Of a stretch of 64,000 bases of DNA, positions 13,001 through 24,700 are shown one piece after another. Each line of letters begins with the position of its first letter. The first letter of the stretch is position 1. Source of the DNA: Prunella strophiata (lineage: Eukaryota; Chordata; Aves; Passeriformes; Prunellidae); NCBI GenBank assembly GCA_036583965.1, contig JAZBQD010000014.1:64262395-64326394 (forward strand), in the 5' to 3' direction. The notes under the pieces are model-generated. The model made no database searches. It was not told the DNA's origin and worked only from the letters and a program-made list of their open reading frames with translations. The translations under genes were made by a program, and so were the position numbers.

Positions 13001-15304
13001 ATTGCTATGATACTGTTATCTACTTAAGCACAAGAAATAAAAGATTTTCTGAGTTGTCTTGACACCTCTACTCACTGATTTTCAATTTGGACCTGCAGAC
13101 ATAGTTTGCCACCTTGTGGCAAATCAGCTTTTAAGAGCTATGAATTTCACAAATTGTCAGATTCCAAACATTTCTCAAAATCGAATCCCACGGTACAAAA
13201 CAACAGTCTTTAAAACATGGGCTGTCTTTTACTAAAATAAATAAATAAATAAATAATTGTTAATTAAAAAATATTTTTAAAGTAATCCCCCAGTTTAACT
13301 AATTGAAGGACACTTATGATAGCTGTAGCTAAGGAAAAACATTTAAGCATTGTTCACTCCAGGCTTGGCAGTCATATAATCAGTGTAGTCTGCTGACAGA
13401 TACGTAACTAAAGGCAAAATCTTTCATGCACAAGGTATGACCTTACAGAGAGAAAAGCTCTTCTTTTAACTTCAGTAATTATGGTTAAACTATCAGAAAA
13501 ACCAAGGACAACAAGTAACTGATATTTCTGTTTGATGATAAAACCATGAATAAGCACTGTAAAATTGGTTTAAGTCAATGAGAAATAAAAGCACTCCAGA
13601 ACTATTTTATGACTTTTTTCCAGTAATTTTACATACAAAGAACACCTTGAGTAGATTTATATGTATTCAACCAGGATGCTAGAAACAAACACCTCTCTAT
13701 CTAATCAGAGCTACAGCTGCCCCCATCCTGATATCTGTTAAGGACAGTAGAATCTGCTTCCTCTTTCTGGGCTACTTACTACTCAAATAGTCAATAAGAA
13801 GTCCTGCAAAGTGTCTTGGACATAAATCTGAAATGCAAAAGACATAAAATACATTGCACTGGGAGAAAAGGGGCTCTGAACCTCTGCCCACCATACCCCA
13901 GGGAGGTTCTCTAGAGACTGAGCATGTGCTTGTGGGAACTACTCCCACCCCTGCTTGGTGAGCTGTTCCACAGACCCACTCCTTTCCACCAAAGTTTGGT
14001 TCTCTTTTTGCTATTGTTGCAGCCTGGGCAATCATTTGAAGAGTTTCAAGTCACCTGAAATACTTTTCTCTGAATTAACTGGGGAAAAAAAAGATATGTT
14101 CTTAACTGGCCAGACTATTTTTGCTAGTCTGCTTGTTTGTTTTGTTGATCTGTTTGGGTTTTTTCCTTGTTAAAAGGTTAAACTAGTAATGGCAATGCCA
14201 AGATTTGCTCAGACTTAGTAACTCTAGCTTCAGGCTGCCTTGTCTTTTTCCAAACATAGATTCAGATTTGCCCAGAAGTTTCTTTTGGCTCACAGATCTC
14301 ATCCAGGGAATCTTTTTGTTTTTATGTTTCACTGCTTTGATACAGGCTCTGAGGCATAAGGCAGATGTGAATGAGAAACTGATGTGGCTTAGGCTGAGTA
14401 GTGATTGTCAGCAGGTTTTATGGTCCTAACAGATTAATCTCCCAATACCAGCAACAGGAGAGGGTAACAACTCTGTTTCACACAGAGATACTCTCAAAAA
14501 AGAAGAGTGGAGCAGAACTTCATTGAAAAGGGCTTCCCTCAGCTGCAAATATTGTGTTTTCCATCAAATTTTTAATATTAAGTCATAAAGGACAACTGGA
14601 AAACTGTCCACAGAGTAAAGAGCTATTCATGTAGTTACTTCAAAGGAGCAGAGAATTCCATGACAGGTCATTGAGTGTTTCTGTAGCATGTAATGTGCTA
14701 GCTCATTGTGGGATGTCATAAAACATAGTTCTCTGGATGACTTTTTCTCCACGTACTTAGGAAAACTTCCATTTCTATTTTGAACAAGAGATGGAATCAG
14801 ACCACACAGCTGTTTCTCAAAGGCATAGATCTCTCCAGTATTTCTCTTCTTATGAGCAGAATGTCTTTCCTGCCTCCTCCTCCCCCTTACTGTATGATAT
14901 CTAAATATTTGGATTGGTTTTTTTTTGGTTTTTTTTTTTTTTTTTGCTTGCAGTTCAAAGCTATATTGGCATATTATCCTGTTTCATATCACTTTATGGG
15001 CTGATAGAGTCACGCCAAGATTGACTCTCCTCTTTCACTCTGTTTTCTTTTCCTTTAGAATGCAGATCCAAGCCCCTCTGTCTGCTCTAAGGAGCAATTA
15101 ATGCAATTGCAAAATAGTGGAAACTAGGTGGCTTTAGCTTTCCTAATCTCTCTGTGTCTATATGCCAGACTAGATTCCTAAGTTTACAGACGCCTTAAAA
15201 TTGTTTTCACTTGCTGCAGCTATTTTGAAAATCAGGAATAAGTAATGCAAAAGTTAGCAGATGTTAACATTATCTAGGTTGAAAATATAAGAAATACCCT
15301 ACTA
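10075..15304. other. unique noncoding DNA, no gene seen
   Basis: This stretch has no identified gene. A slightly GC-richer patch at 10790-11260 carries overlapping open frames on both strands (10792-11025 and 10823-11089 plus, 11011-11259 minus), none recognisable. A second such patch lies at 13772-14035. Simple sequence includes T15 at 12808-12822, an AAAT tetranucleotide run at 13234-13256, and T9 plus T17 at 14918-14945. Confidence 0.65.
13234..13256. repeat. (AAAT)n microsatellite
   Basis: A short run of AAAT units, about 23 bp, lies in AT-rich sequence. It is too short and ordinary to mark a particular element. Confidence 0.85.
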
Positions 15305-15330
15305 TTTCAGCCTCAGTAATGAGGCTGAAA
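15305..15330. repeat. perfect 11-bp inverted repeat with 4-nt loop
   Basis: TTTCAGCCTCA at 15305-15315 is followed by the loop GTAA and then by TGAGGCTGAAA at 15320-15330, its exact reverse complement. Pairing does not extend beyond 11 bp, so it is too short for a microRNA precursor. No T-run follows that would suggest a terminator. Function unknown. Confidence 0.85.
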
Positions 15331-18300
15331 ATCTGCCCAAAGTGGATTGATTCCTTTCCTCCCTTTGTTTACCAGAAATCTTTTCATTCCTTTGTGTTTC
15401 TATCACGTGGTACTCAAGAAGACAGAATATCTCAGCTCTGTCATAAAAACACAAAGGTTTAGGCTCAAGAGCTTCCTGATGCCTAAATTAAATAAATTTA
15501 ATCTAAGAGCAATTCAGCCATATCCTGCTAAGCTACTCTGTTCTTCTTCTGTGTAAGTATGTAACTTTATCAAGACAACCAGTAGCACCAAATAATAACT
15601 CTTCTTTAATAACATTTATTTTGACTTTATTTTTAGAGCATAAAATAAGAGCAGTATTCTATCGTGTATGGATTGTAACAACTCTGCTTTTACACTTCCA
15701 ATACAAAATTTTAAATAAATAAGAAGTAACACATCATTTTAGGAAGATGAAAGCTGAAAATTCTTGTAAATCTGAGATCCAGTGCTTCAAAGAAAAGGAC
15801 AGGGTTAACATCACTTAGTGCCATGAAGCTTCCATCAAATTATGGGAGCCATGGAAGTTAAAAATGCAGTTCCTAATCCTTTTTCTTACCCATGTAAAGT
15901 GCCAGGCTTCAGGCTAACATGGAAGACACTGAGCTCAACTCAGTCAGGAGAGGCAACTGCCCAGTTAGGAGTAAAGTGCTGTAGCAGCAGCTGAAGAAGG
16001 AGAAGCTGCAGAGAGCATTACTGGTACACAGATGGTTTGACTGATATTCTCTTCCATTCATGCTCCAGCACAGGGAGTGAAAACTACCTTTGGGGGAACA
16101 GCAGATTAAAGCTGGTAATCACTGCATGAGTTTGTATTAGTAGCATCCCTTTTGGAAATGCCTGAACAGAACTTTAATTTATGTTCCTTGCCAATTACTT
16201 GATTACTAAACCAAATTACCTTCAGGTATTCTAGAAGGTGTCCAGTGTTCAGACAAACTACACTACTTATCAGCTCTGAATATTTGCATACCTAAGCCTG
16301 AGTTCTTAACAATTCTTTTCATGAGAATCTGTTCTTGCTTCTTCAGGGTGCAGAAGAGGCAGGAGATGCTGGTGGGCAGGGTTAGATGAGAAGATCCTTT
16401 GGCATGTAGCCCTATAATACTATGAGGAGGTTCTGGGATTTTTTTCAATTAAGAGAAAACCGAAAAATCATTCTATTTTTTAGCAGGCATTGATTGAAAT
16501 TTTCTTTCAAAGGACTGGGCTCAACTTGTCTATTAATTTTGTTAAACAATCCTGTCTACATTCCAGAAACTCCTCTGATTTTTTTCCATAAGCAAATTGA
16601 AAAGTATTAGAACAATGCAGCTTTGATTTGATCAAGACTTTTTTTTTTTTAATCTTAAGTGAAAAACTCAGCCCACTTTTTAAGCATAAACTTTAGACTG
16701 GGATCTAGATAAATACACATAGGTGGTCATTTTATCTCTATAAAACAACCCAAAACCTCAGGCATGAGCACCTTCAGGGAGTTCAGATTGATGTTTGAAT
16801 CCGAATGGTGTGGATTAGGCCCTCTTCACCAGACACACACCCATTAATTGAGAATAATCTTGTGCTTCTTAGAGGGAACCTTTGAGGGATGTAACATCAT
16901 ATCTTCCTCTGTCAAGGAATAAGGGATGTTAAAAGCCACTCAGCCAGCATAAAAAGGCCTACATTTTCTTCTGTACACTGAATATAACTGTGTTTTTGTG
17001 GGTTCCTGAAGGATTTTGTGGGTTTCCTTATTACAGAAAAAAATAATTTTTTTGGAACCCTTGGAGTAAAGTCAACAGTCCCATGTATGTAAAGAAAATT
17101 GTCTTATCTGACACTGCAGGTGGCTGTTTTAACTTCACAAGGGCAGCATAAGGCTTTTGCTGACAGTGTGCCTGTCCATGTGTATTCCTAATTTTGTGCT
17201 TCCTTTTTCCTCCCTGTGAAACCAATACTTTATTAAAGGAATTCAGCAGGGGAGTAGAAGTACCAAATATAATTAAGCTTCTCCCTGTTTTGTGAAAATG
17301 GATGACCAGCTACAACAAGAAAAACTGTATCTAATGCCTAATGGAGGTAAAAAGGAGATGTTCATATTCATGCTTCTCCCACATGGGACAAGCTTTTAAG
17401 CAGGCCCCAGACAGAAGAAAAGTTTCAAATGGGGCCTGTGCTTGCTTTGATTCTGAAGTCAGTCAGGCATGCAGCAGAAATATATGGAGCGCAAGACTTC
17501 CTTATTTCCTGTGCCTGTGGAAGTCCTTGTTTAAGTAATTAGTCTTCATGACTGTATACTAATAGCTTATATAAAGAGAATGCTTCTGGTACAGTTGTTT
17601 TTTATGCAAGAGCAGATGAAACACCAGTTGTGCAAGAGATTTCCCTTTGTGAATTAACCTAACAACTGCAGGGTCAATTACCTCTTATCCTCCCATACAC
17701 TGACGTGGAACAGCAGCTGTCTCTTGTGTTCTCACTGCCTGGAAGGCATAAGAGTATAGGATAGGTACATTGTTTTAATTAGCACTCTTGCATGCACTTA
17801 CACTCAATTAATGTTAGATTTAGTGCACTGATGAAGCAGCTTGAGAACTGTCAGAAGGAAGGCAGCTGGGCAAGGATGTTGGTTTGATCTCCTGTGTACC
17901 CTGAATCTACCAGGAAAAGGTTTGACTTCCTTCTAATGAGCATTGCCAATGTTCCTGGTGTCCTAAGTATGGCTCATTGCTTTTCAGTCTCATTTCCTAA
18001 AAGTCTTGGCTGAGTGACATACCTTCATTATGCCCTGACTATGGAAAAATAACCATGACTGTTCTTAAATTTCTGAAGCAAGTTCTGTGGGAGATGTACT
18101 GATCTGAGAAATGCCTGAGCAATACTTTGGCTCTTCAAGCTCTGTTAGGATACCACAACATCCCACAGTTTACCCTAGAGGCATTTGCAGCAAGATATCC
18201 TTGCTGAAAGATGCTTTGTGGTACTTTTTTTGGTTTGCAATATGGTCTCTTCATTGTGAAGACCAGAAATCTGTGCAAGATAATTTGAAAGCGTATTTCT

Positions 18301-21300
18301 CAATATATTCACAAGACATAAGGGTATCTCTGAGGTGTGAGTTTTAATTAAGGATATACAGAGAAATTTTCATGAAAATAAACTTTGGAATGTCTCTATA
18401 AGAAAACAACCAAAATACCATCAATTAAATTAGCTATAGTGTGAGATAGTAAAGAAAACATTTTCCTGAGATATGCTTCTTAACAGTCTTCCATCTTCTC
18501 TTTCTCATAATATCATTCTTTCTCTTTTCTCTAGCAATTTTTTTTTTTTTTTTGTTTAGGTGTTTTTGGTTTTTTTGGTTGTTTTTTTTTTTTTTTTTCC
18601 CAATTGTTAGTGTTTTTATAGAGGAACCAGACACAGATTAGAAACTTTTACTGTTGCGGACACTTCCATCAAAGCAATTTGTGTCATTCTTGGAAGAGGC
18701 AGCCTTTTCCTTTGTGTCTCTCTCACAGATGAAACTGATTTACCATCTATCTCCCTTTCCTTGGCACTTACAGTTTTGCAATTTAAAAATCCCTAGTCCC
18801 AGCCTTTTCTGGGAAAGGAGGGTCTGGCTGTGAACACAATTTCTGAAAAGCTACACTGGAAGAAAAGAATAGTCCTTAGACATAGAAAATAAAATTAATA
18901 AATAAAATAAAAAACCAAACAAAAGATGAAGAAAAGTAAAAGAGAGGACTCTCTTTCCCCTGGCATGTCTGTCATGGCCCTCTATGTTCCATTTTAACAT
19001 TAAGGCCTTCGTCTTGGAATATCTAAATCATTATTCCCTAGTGAGCAGGACACCAGCACCTTTCACCACAATGGCAGCACTTTTCTGGAAGTGTCCCTCC
19101 ATACTCCTTTAAACACACATTCCTTTTCCCCTAATAGCAAATAAATCTGTCCTTTAAAAATATAGAAGATTTTCTGCTTTCATATTTCCTTCCTCCAGTA
19201 TAACAAACAAAAGACACAGCTTTCCATTGTCTGAATGATGGCAAGTATTTTAAAGAACATTAACAGGATTTTTCTCAAAGCATATATTATTACTCTGCTA
19301 CCAGTGCTTTTAGTCTCGTTATCAACAAGACAAATCATTTTTATTCAACTCTATTTATACATGTGGTAGACCAAGAGAAAATGTTTTTAAAAAGGCTCAA
19401 TGAAGTGTTACTTAAATGTGGTTTTCAGCTTTAAGTGATTTATTATCTATAAATTGAAAGATTTCAGTCGAGAAGGCTCTAGGACACCGCACTCTTCCTC
19501 CTCCTTGCAAACCGTCTTTGAGCTAAGATTACAGCAGGTGAAAGTTCTAATGTCTGTTCAACAGATCTTATGAAATAATTACATCCAGGGACCATTTGGT
19601 TCTCATTAGATCCAAGGCTGAAGGAGCAAAATATTTTGAAGGAAGGAAACTTCCCTACCCCAAGAAACACCCCACATCCACACACAAATATCCTACAGGC
19701 GAGTTCTTTCTCACTGCAACAGCTGCTTAGTAAGCACACAAACCCAACTCCATGGACCTACCATCTGGGTTTTTTTAAAACCCAAGATCTTTTCATGTCA
19801 TGGTGCATTATTAATTAATTATGTGTCTCAGTCTTCTTTCTGCCTTCCAGTGTTTTTCTTGCTACCATATTTTATAGCTCAATTTTTTTTGTGGTTTCAG
19901 ATCTCTGCCTATTTTTTCTCTGTGTTGTCTCCACTTACTTCCTGCTAGCACTGCTATGGCTCTCCTGTATGATGAAGAATCACCATCACCAGACTGAAGA
20001 GTAGTTTCAGAAGAGGAAGAAAGTACATGTAGTATTTTATAGTCATGATCCCTGCTTTCTTTTGTTTGTTTTACTTTGTGTAGATGATGTTCTTCAGAAA
20101 TTCATTCTGGCCAGAAAAATCCATCATAAATCAGACTCAGGAGATCCTGTGTAAATCTCAATAGACCAGCCATCAGAGAGTTGGCTCAGAGCTTCACTTT
20201 TTTCTCCCCTAAAATAAATTTCTCTCTTTCTTTCCTGAGGCCTTTGCTTCATTTTCTGTGACCAGAGATGTTGCCTAAGTGTGAAAGGAAAAGGAAGCTG
20301 TCAACAACCCAGACTGGGTATGTAATTGGCAGCAGAACATTACATTTCTCAAGCAGAAAACCTTTTTTTTTCCCACAATACATGGCAACTGTAGACCTTA
20401 CTGACATCAAGACTTATGTCTGGATGGCAACCTTAAGAATGCCTTAAGGGTGAGCAACTACTGAGATTTTCTTTGATAATCAGATAATTAATTCATGAGA
20501 AGCTGTGGGAGTCAAGCACAGAGTTACTTATGGGATTCTAATGAATATCTATCTATATCTTCAGGTGCCAAATCCAGTCCCATGCATCCTGCTGGTTCCT
20601 AACAAACCTTGAAGTCTGAGCACTGTCAGCACCCTCTAAAATTACATGTAGGCTGTCATGGGAAAGTTACTCCAATGTTCTGGGATGTATTTGTATGAAA
20701 AGCAAGAAGAAACCATAGGAAGGGATTTCTTTTGTTTATTATTAACTCATTAGATGTCCATTGAAAAATTACTAGTAAAAAAGAGGAAGAGAGGCTAAAA
20801 CATAAAGATACAGATTTGTTTGCCAAAATTTCATAGTCATCACTGTAACTCACCTTACATAATCACTATTTTAACTTCCTGTTTCAGAGATGCCTCAACT
20901 CTGCAGCTTTCTCAGATGGTTTTAATTACAGATAACCAAGAATAATTATGGTGAAAGTAGTGCAAGAGCAGAGTTCAGGGTGGCCCCTGAGATGTTGGTC
21001 TAGCCAGTACAAAAAGAAGCTAAATCCAGTCCTTTTATATCCTACTATCAGGAAGATGGGCAGCAGATGTTCAGAACTATTAATACACACTTCAAGGGTA
21101 TGAAGGGTGGTGTCCTTCCATCACAAAACACATCAGTATTGCTGTGATTCATTGTCTCATCTTCTGCTTTGAATATTTTCATTGTTTAACCACCTAATAT
21201 GGACTTCTGCTTCTTATGGAAGCTTGGCTCGAGGGTTTTGAGAGATGAGGACAATCTCTCCTGCTGCAGAGACAGCTGCAGCTCTGCTACTCCTGTACTT

Positions 21301-21646
21301 TCAGTCTTACAATTAATGCAAGTTTTTGTGTCTACCTATCTTGTTTGATCAGTCTATTCCTCTATCATCATGGTAGAATCTTTTGTGTCAAAGAGAAACT
21401 TTGTGCCTTTCCTCATAGGCAAGTCCCTCCTTGTTACATTCCTCAAGCAGGGGAAAAGTGGTGTAGTTAATGAGGACAGGAAGTGCAGAGACCAAAAGGC
21501 TGGGTCTGCTTTCCTTTCCTGCTATGATTTTTTCTGCTTCATGCTCACATATGTTTCAGTCCCTTTTGTGGTTAGCAGGGTGTCCTCAAGGTAAAGACCT
21601 TAAAAAATCTCTGAGTTGGTATGAAGCAATAGTAATATTGGGGGAT
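15331..21646. other. unique noncoding DNA, no gene seen
   Basis: No gene is recognised. Open frames of 60-90 codons occur (for example 18111-18347 plus and 19479-19739 minus), as expected by chance in AT-rich DNA. Long T runs lie at 18538-18553 and 18582-18598. They explain the lysine-rich minus-strand frame at 18434-18634, which should be ignored. The start of the pentanucleotide array marks the right edge. Confidence 0.65.
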
Positions 21647-21754
21647 GTTTTGTTTTGTTTTGTTTTGTTTTGTTTTGTTTTGTTTTGTTTTGTTTTGTTT
21701 TGTTTTGTTTTGTTTTGTTTTGTTTTGTTTTGTTTTGTTTTGTTTTGTTTTGTT
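21647..21754. repeat. (TTTTG)n microsatellite, about 21 units
   Basis: An essentially uninterrupted pentanucleotide array of TTTTG (CAAAA on the other strand) spans about 108 bp. It creates phenylalanine/cysteine/valine-rich frames on the plus strand and lysine/glutamine/asparagine/threonine-rich frames on the minus strand. All are artefacts. CAAAA runs can grow from the A-rich tail of a retroposed sequence on the minus strand, but I see no retroposon body next to it. The purity suggests a young, length-variable locus. Confidence 0.97.
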
Positions 21755-24700
21755 GGTTTTTTTGTGTCCAACCCCTACAAGTTGGGAGTTTTTTGCTCAT
21801 GGGAGACTGCTTTGGTTCACCACTCTCCACCCCAATAACTCAAAAAACATGAGTTTCAGACTTACTAAATAGCCAAATTTGGCAGGAAAGGGTCTGCCTT
21901 TTCAGTGTCCTGAAACATCTCCTCCCTCCCCCAATGCTCAGGTTGAATAAGGTGAATATCCTGTGAATTTAAATGACCTTTATACCATCTGCAGTAGAAG
22001 ATACTGTCAGGAAACTCAGTCACCCAGAAGAGACATGTTACTTTTGGGAACAAAAGTTACTACTTTGGGAAGAAAAGTCCCTGAAAAGCTTTGTAAAAGT
22101 GTTCCAGTAAAGCACATGTTACCAATTATTTTTCCATATTAAAAAGTCTCATAAAAACTGTACATTCCAGATCCCTTATCTGTCCTCAGATAAGGATTAT
22201 TGTGAGCTATAGGACAAAACTTTGTAGAAGTCCTTTGCAAATACATCTGTCGTACATGATGGCTGTTTCCATTTCATTATGAAGAACAGGGATTGGGAAG
22301 TCTACAAAGAAGGAACATCAAAGATATTTTTTGCTGGTGGTGCAGTAAGTCTGGCCAGAAATGTTCACAGTTTGCTAACATGATTGAAGAGTGGTTAGGG
22401 ACTACTTCAGTAGGAGTACCTGACTGCTCGGTGCTCGTGACATATGCTCCTTTTCTAAAACAAATGTAGAGGATCTGAGATTTGTCAGGGAACTTTTGTC
22501 TCAAATAAATACTGAGAAGGAAATAATTAAATCATTGCTGTAATGCTGCTGTAGTTAGCAAGGCTTGGGAACATTGCAAATGGTGTTCAACTAGAAGCTA
22601 AAGCAAAGACATTATTAAAATAAATGATTCTACTTGTGAACTTAGACTTGAAAAAGTGCCACAACAGTTGCTGAAAGAAGAAAAAAAGCCAGTATAAATT
22701 GAAGTAAAAGAAATTAAAAGGATATATGAGAGTGATGAGACCTCAGTGTAGCTGACCACAATTTTATTTTTTTTCCTCCTTCAAGGCATTACTTATTTGA
22801 AGTGGAGATTAATGTCACATAGCCACCTCAGTGTCCATTTCCTCTTCTCCTATCCTGCATAAAAGATCCTAAGATCACAGTTTTTTGAGAAAAAAAGGCC
22901 ATGGATTTTGTCAGTTCTTTCATTTTGAATACTCCCTAATTATATTAACTTTTGTCAATTAGAGAATTGGGACATGAAATGTAAAGATACACCCTTTCTT
23001 CTGTCAACATGAAGGACTCAGAACAGTCCCTCAGAGGAATAAAGCAGCATGAGGAAAGCAGGTTATTTGCCTTGCCTCTCCCAGTTTTGATCTTCTTCAA
23101 AGTGATAGTCTAAATAACAAATATACTTTGTGAGGAGTTTGAGGAAAGAAGAGAAGGAATCGTTGAATCTGGAAGAGAGATCACACAAGTCTCAAGTGGG
23201 ATTAATTCTGTAGAAGTCTGGTCTTACTCCGTGGTGTGAGGAATCAGAATCCTGTGGCTTGAATGCCAAAGCTAAGAATCCCCTATGTAGCCTTAGTTCT
23301 TTTAGAGGCACCAGAACTAGAGTTCTTAAAATCAGTGCTCAATCCCATCATCCAAAAGCTGCCACAAGCCTCATCCCCTGATCCTTCAGGCTGTGTTCAG
23401 TCAGCATCAGCCCTCATGCAGGCATTTACAGCTGGGTGCTCACAGCCACCCACCAGCCACAGAAGGCACAGCCTCTAGCAGCTGATATCATTCACTTTCC
23501 AATGAGTGCTCTGTGTGTGAGGAGCATCACCTTGATGATCCAGTCCAGTCACAATCACACTCCTGAGCCCAAGCCCTTGCCTGAGCCCTGCTCTACACAG
23601 AGCTCTCCCAGGCTGGGGTTGTCTGTCTGTACAGAACTCATGATTGCTCAGTCACTCAGAGAACACTTATCACTACATTTATTAAAGGTGAAATTGCCTG
23701 AAAAAGGCATGTCTTCACAGCATGTTACTGTGCCATGCAGGAAGAAGTTTTCAATCCCAAACAAAGAATACCACATCAACATCTTTGATTTCCCTTAATC
23801 AGCAGAGGCTACTTCCCTGTCTGTGACTCCTGGTATGATAATAGCTAAAGTTTAGAAGAAAGTGAGTCTATGTAAGAGGAATATTCTTGCCTGTGTGCCT
23901 CTGTGTGACAGCAAAAGCACTAAGAGGGATAAAAATGAAGTGATAGGAACAACCATAGCACATCCATTAACTGCAGTAAGATAGTGTTGAGAGGTGGTGG
24001 GTTTGGTTGGATTTTTTTGTCTTTTTAACATTCTCCCTGTAAAAACACACACCAAAAGAAAAATCTGAGCACTCAGAAGCACAAGGGAAGGACTGCACCC
24101 TGACATCCAGTGTGCAGGAAAGCAGTGTACTGACAGACACAAGGGTAAATAGCCAGAGGCTCTCCCAGGCCCCAGCTAGCTTGTAAACACATGTGGGTTC
24201 CACATGTTCACTTCTGATCTGAGCCTGGATTCAGGCTCTAAATAGAAGCCTTGGCAAGCTTGTTGGAAGTCCTGTGGACTTGTGTTTTCTTATCAGACCT
24301 GAGATGTCTGCTCCAGAGCCAGCAGACTTGTCCTTCAGCAAATATACCCCTCCAATTGCTGCTGAGAGCTTCCCACACCTCTGCCTCTGTAAAATCATCC
24401 TGTGGATGGCATAAGGCTTTTAAAACTGATACCTAATTTTATATTCTATTTAAGTCACTTTGTGTCTTTGTTTTGCTTCTGAACTTTAGGACGTCATAAA
24501 AGAGTAAGCAGGCAAAGTTTTGAACAGAATAAAGTTTAGGAGGACCTGGATCTATTATTTTACAGGCTTAAAATTTGCCATTTCAATTATTTCTGTTCAT
24601 AATCTATTCAGTTTTGGATTTATCACACATTTTCCACAAACATTACCAAGGGGCTCCTGATCTCTTCTTTTCAGATATATACTAAAAAACCTAAGGAGCT

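Noticed and set aside
15305..15330. MicroRNA precursor
   Set aside because: The stem is only 11 bp and does not extend; a precursor needs roughly 30 bp of imperfect pairing.
21470..21872. Open frames of up to 122 codons on both strands
   Set aside because: They consist mostly of the TTTTG array translated in different frames.
23263..23798. 120-codon and 71-codon plus-strand frames
   Set aside because: They are unrecognised products in a GC-richer patch, without splice or promoter support.
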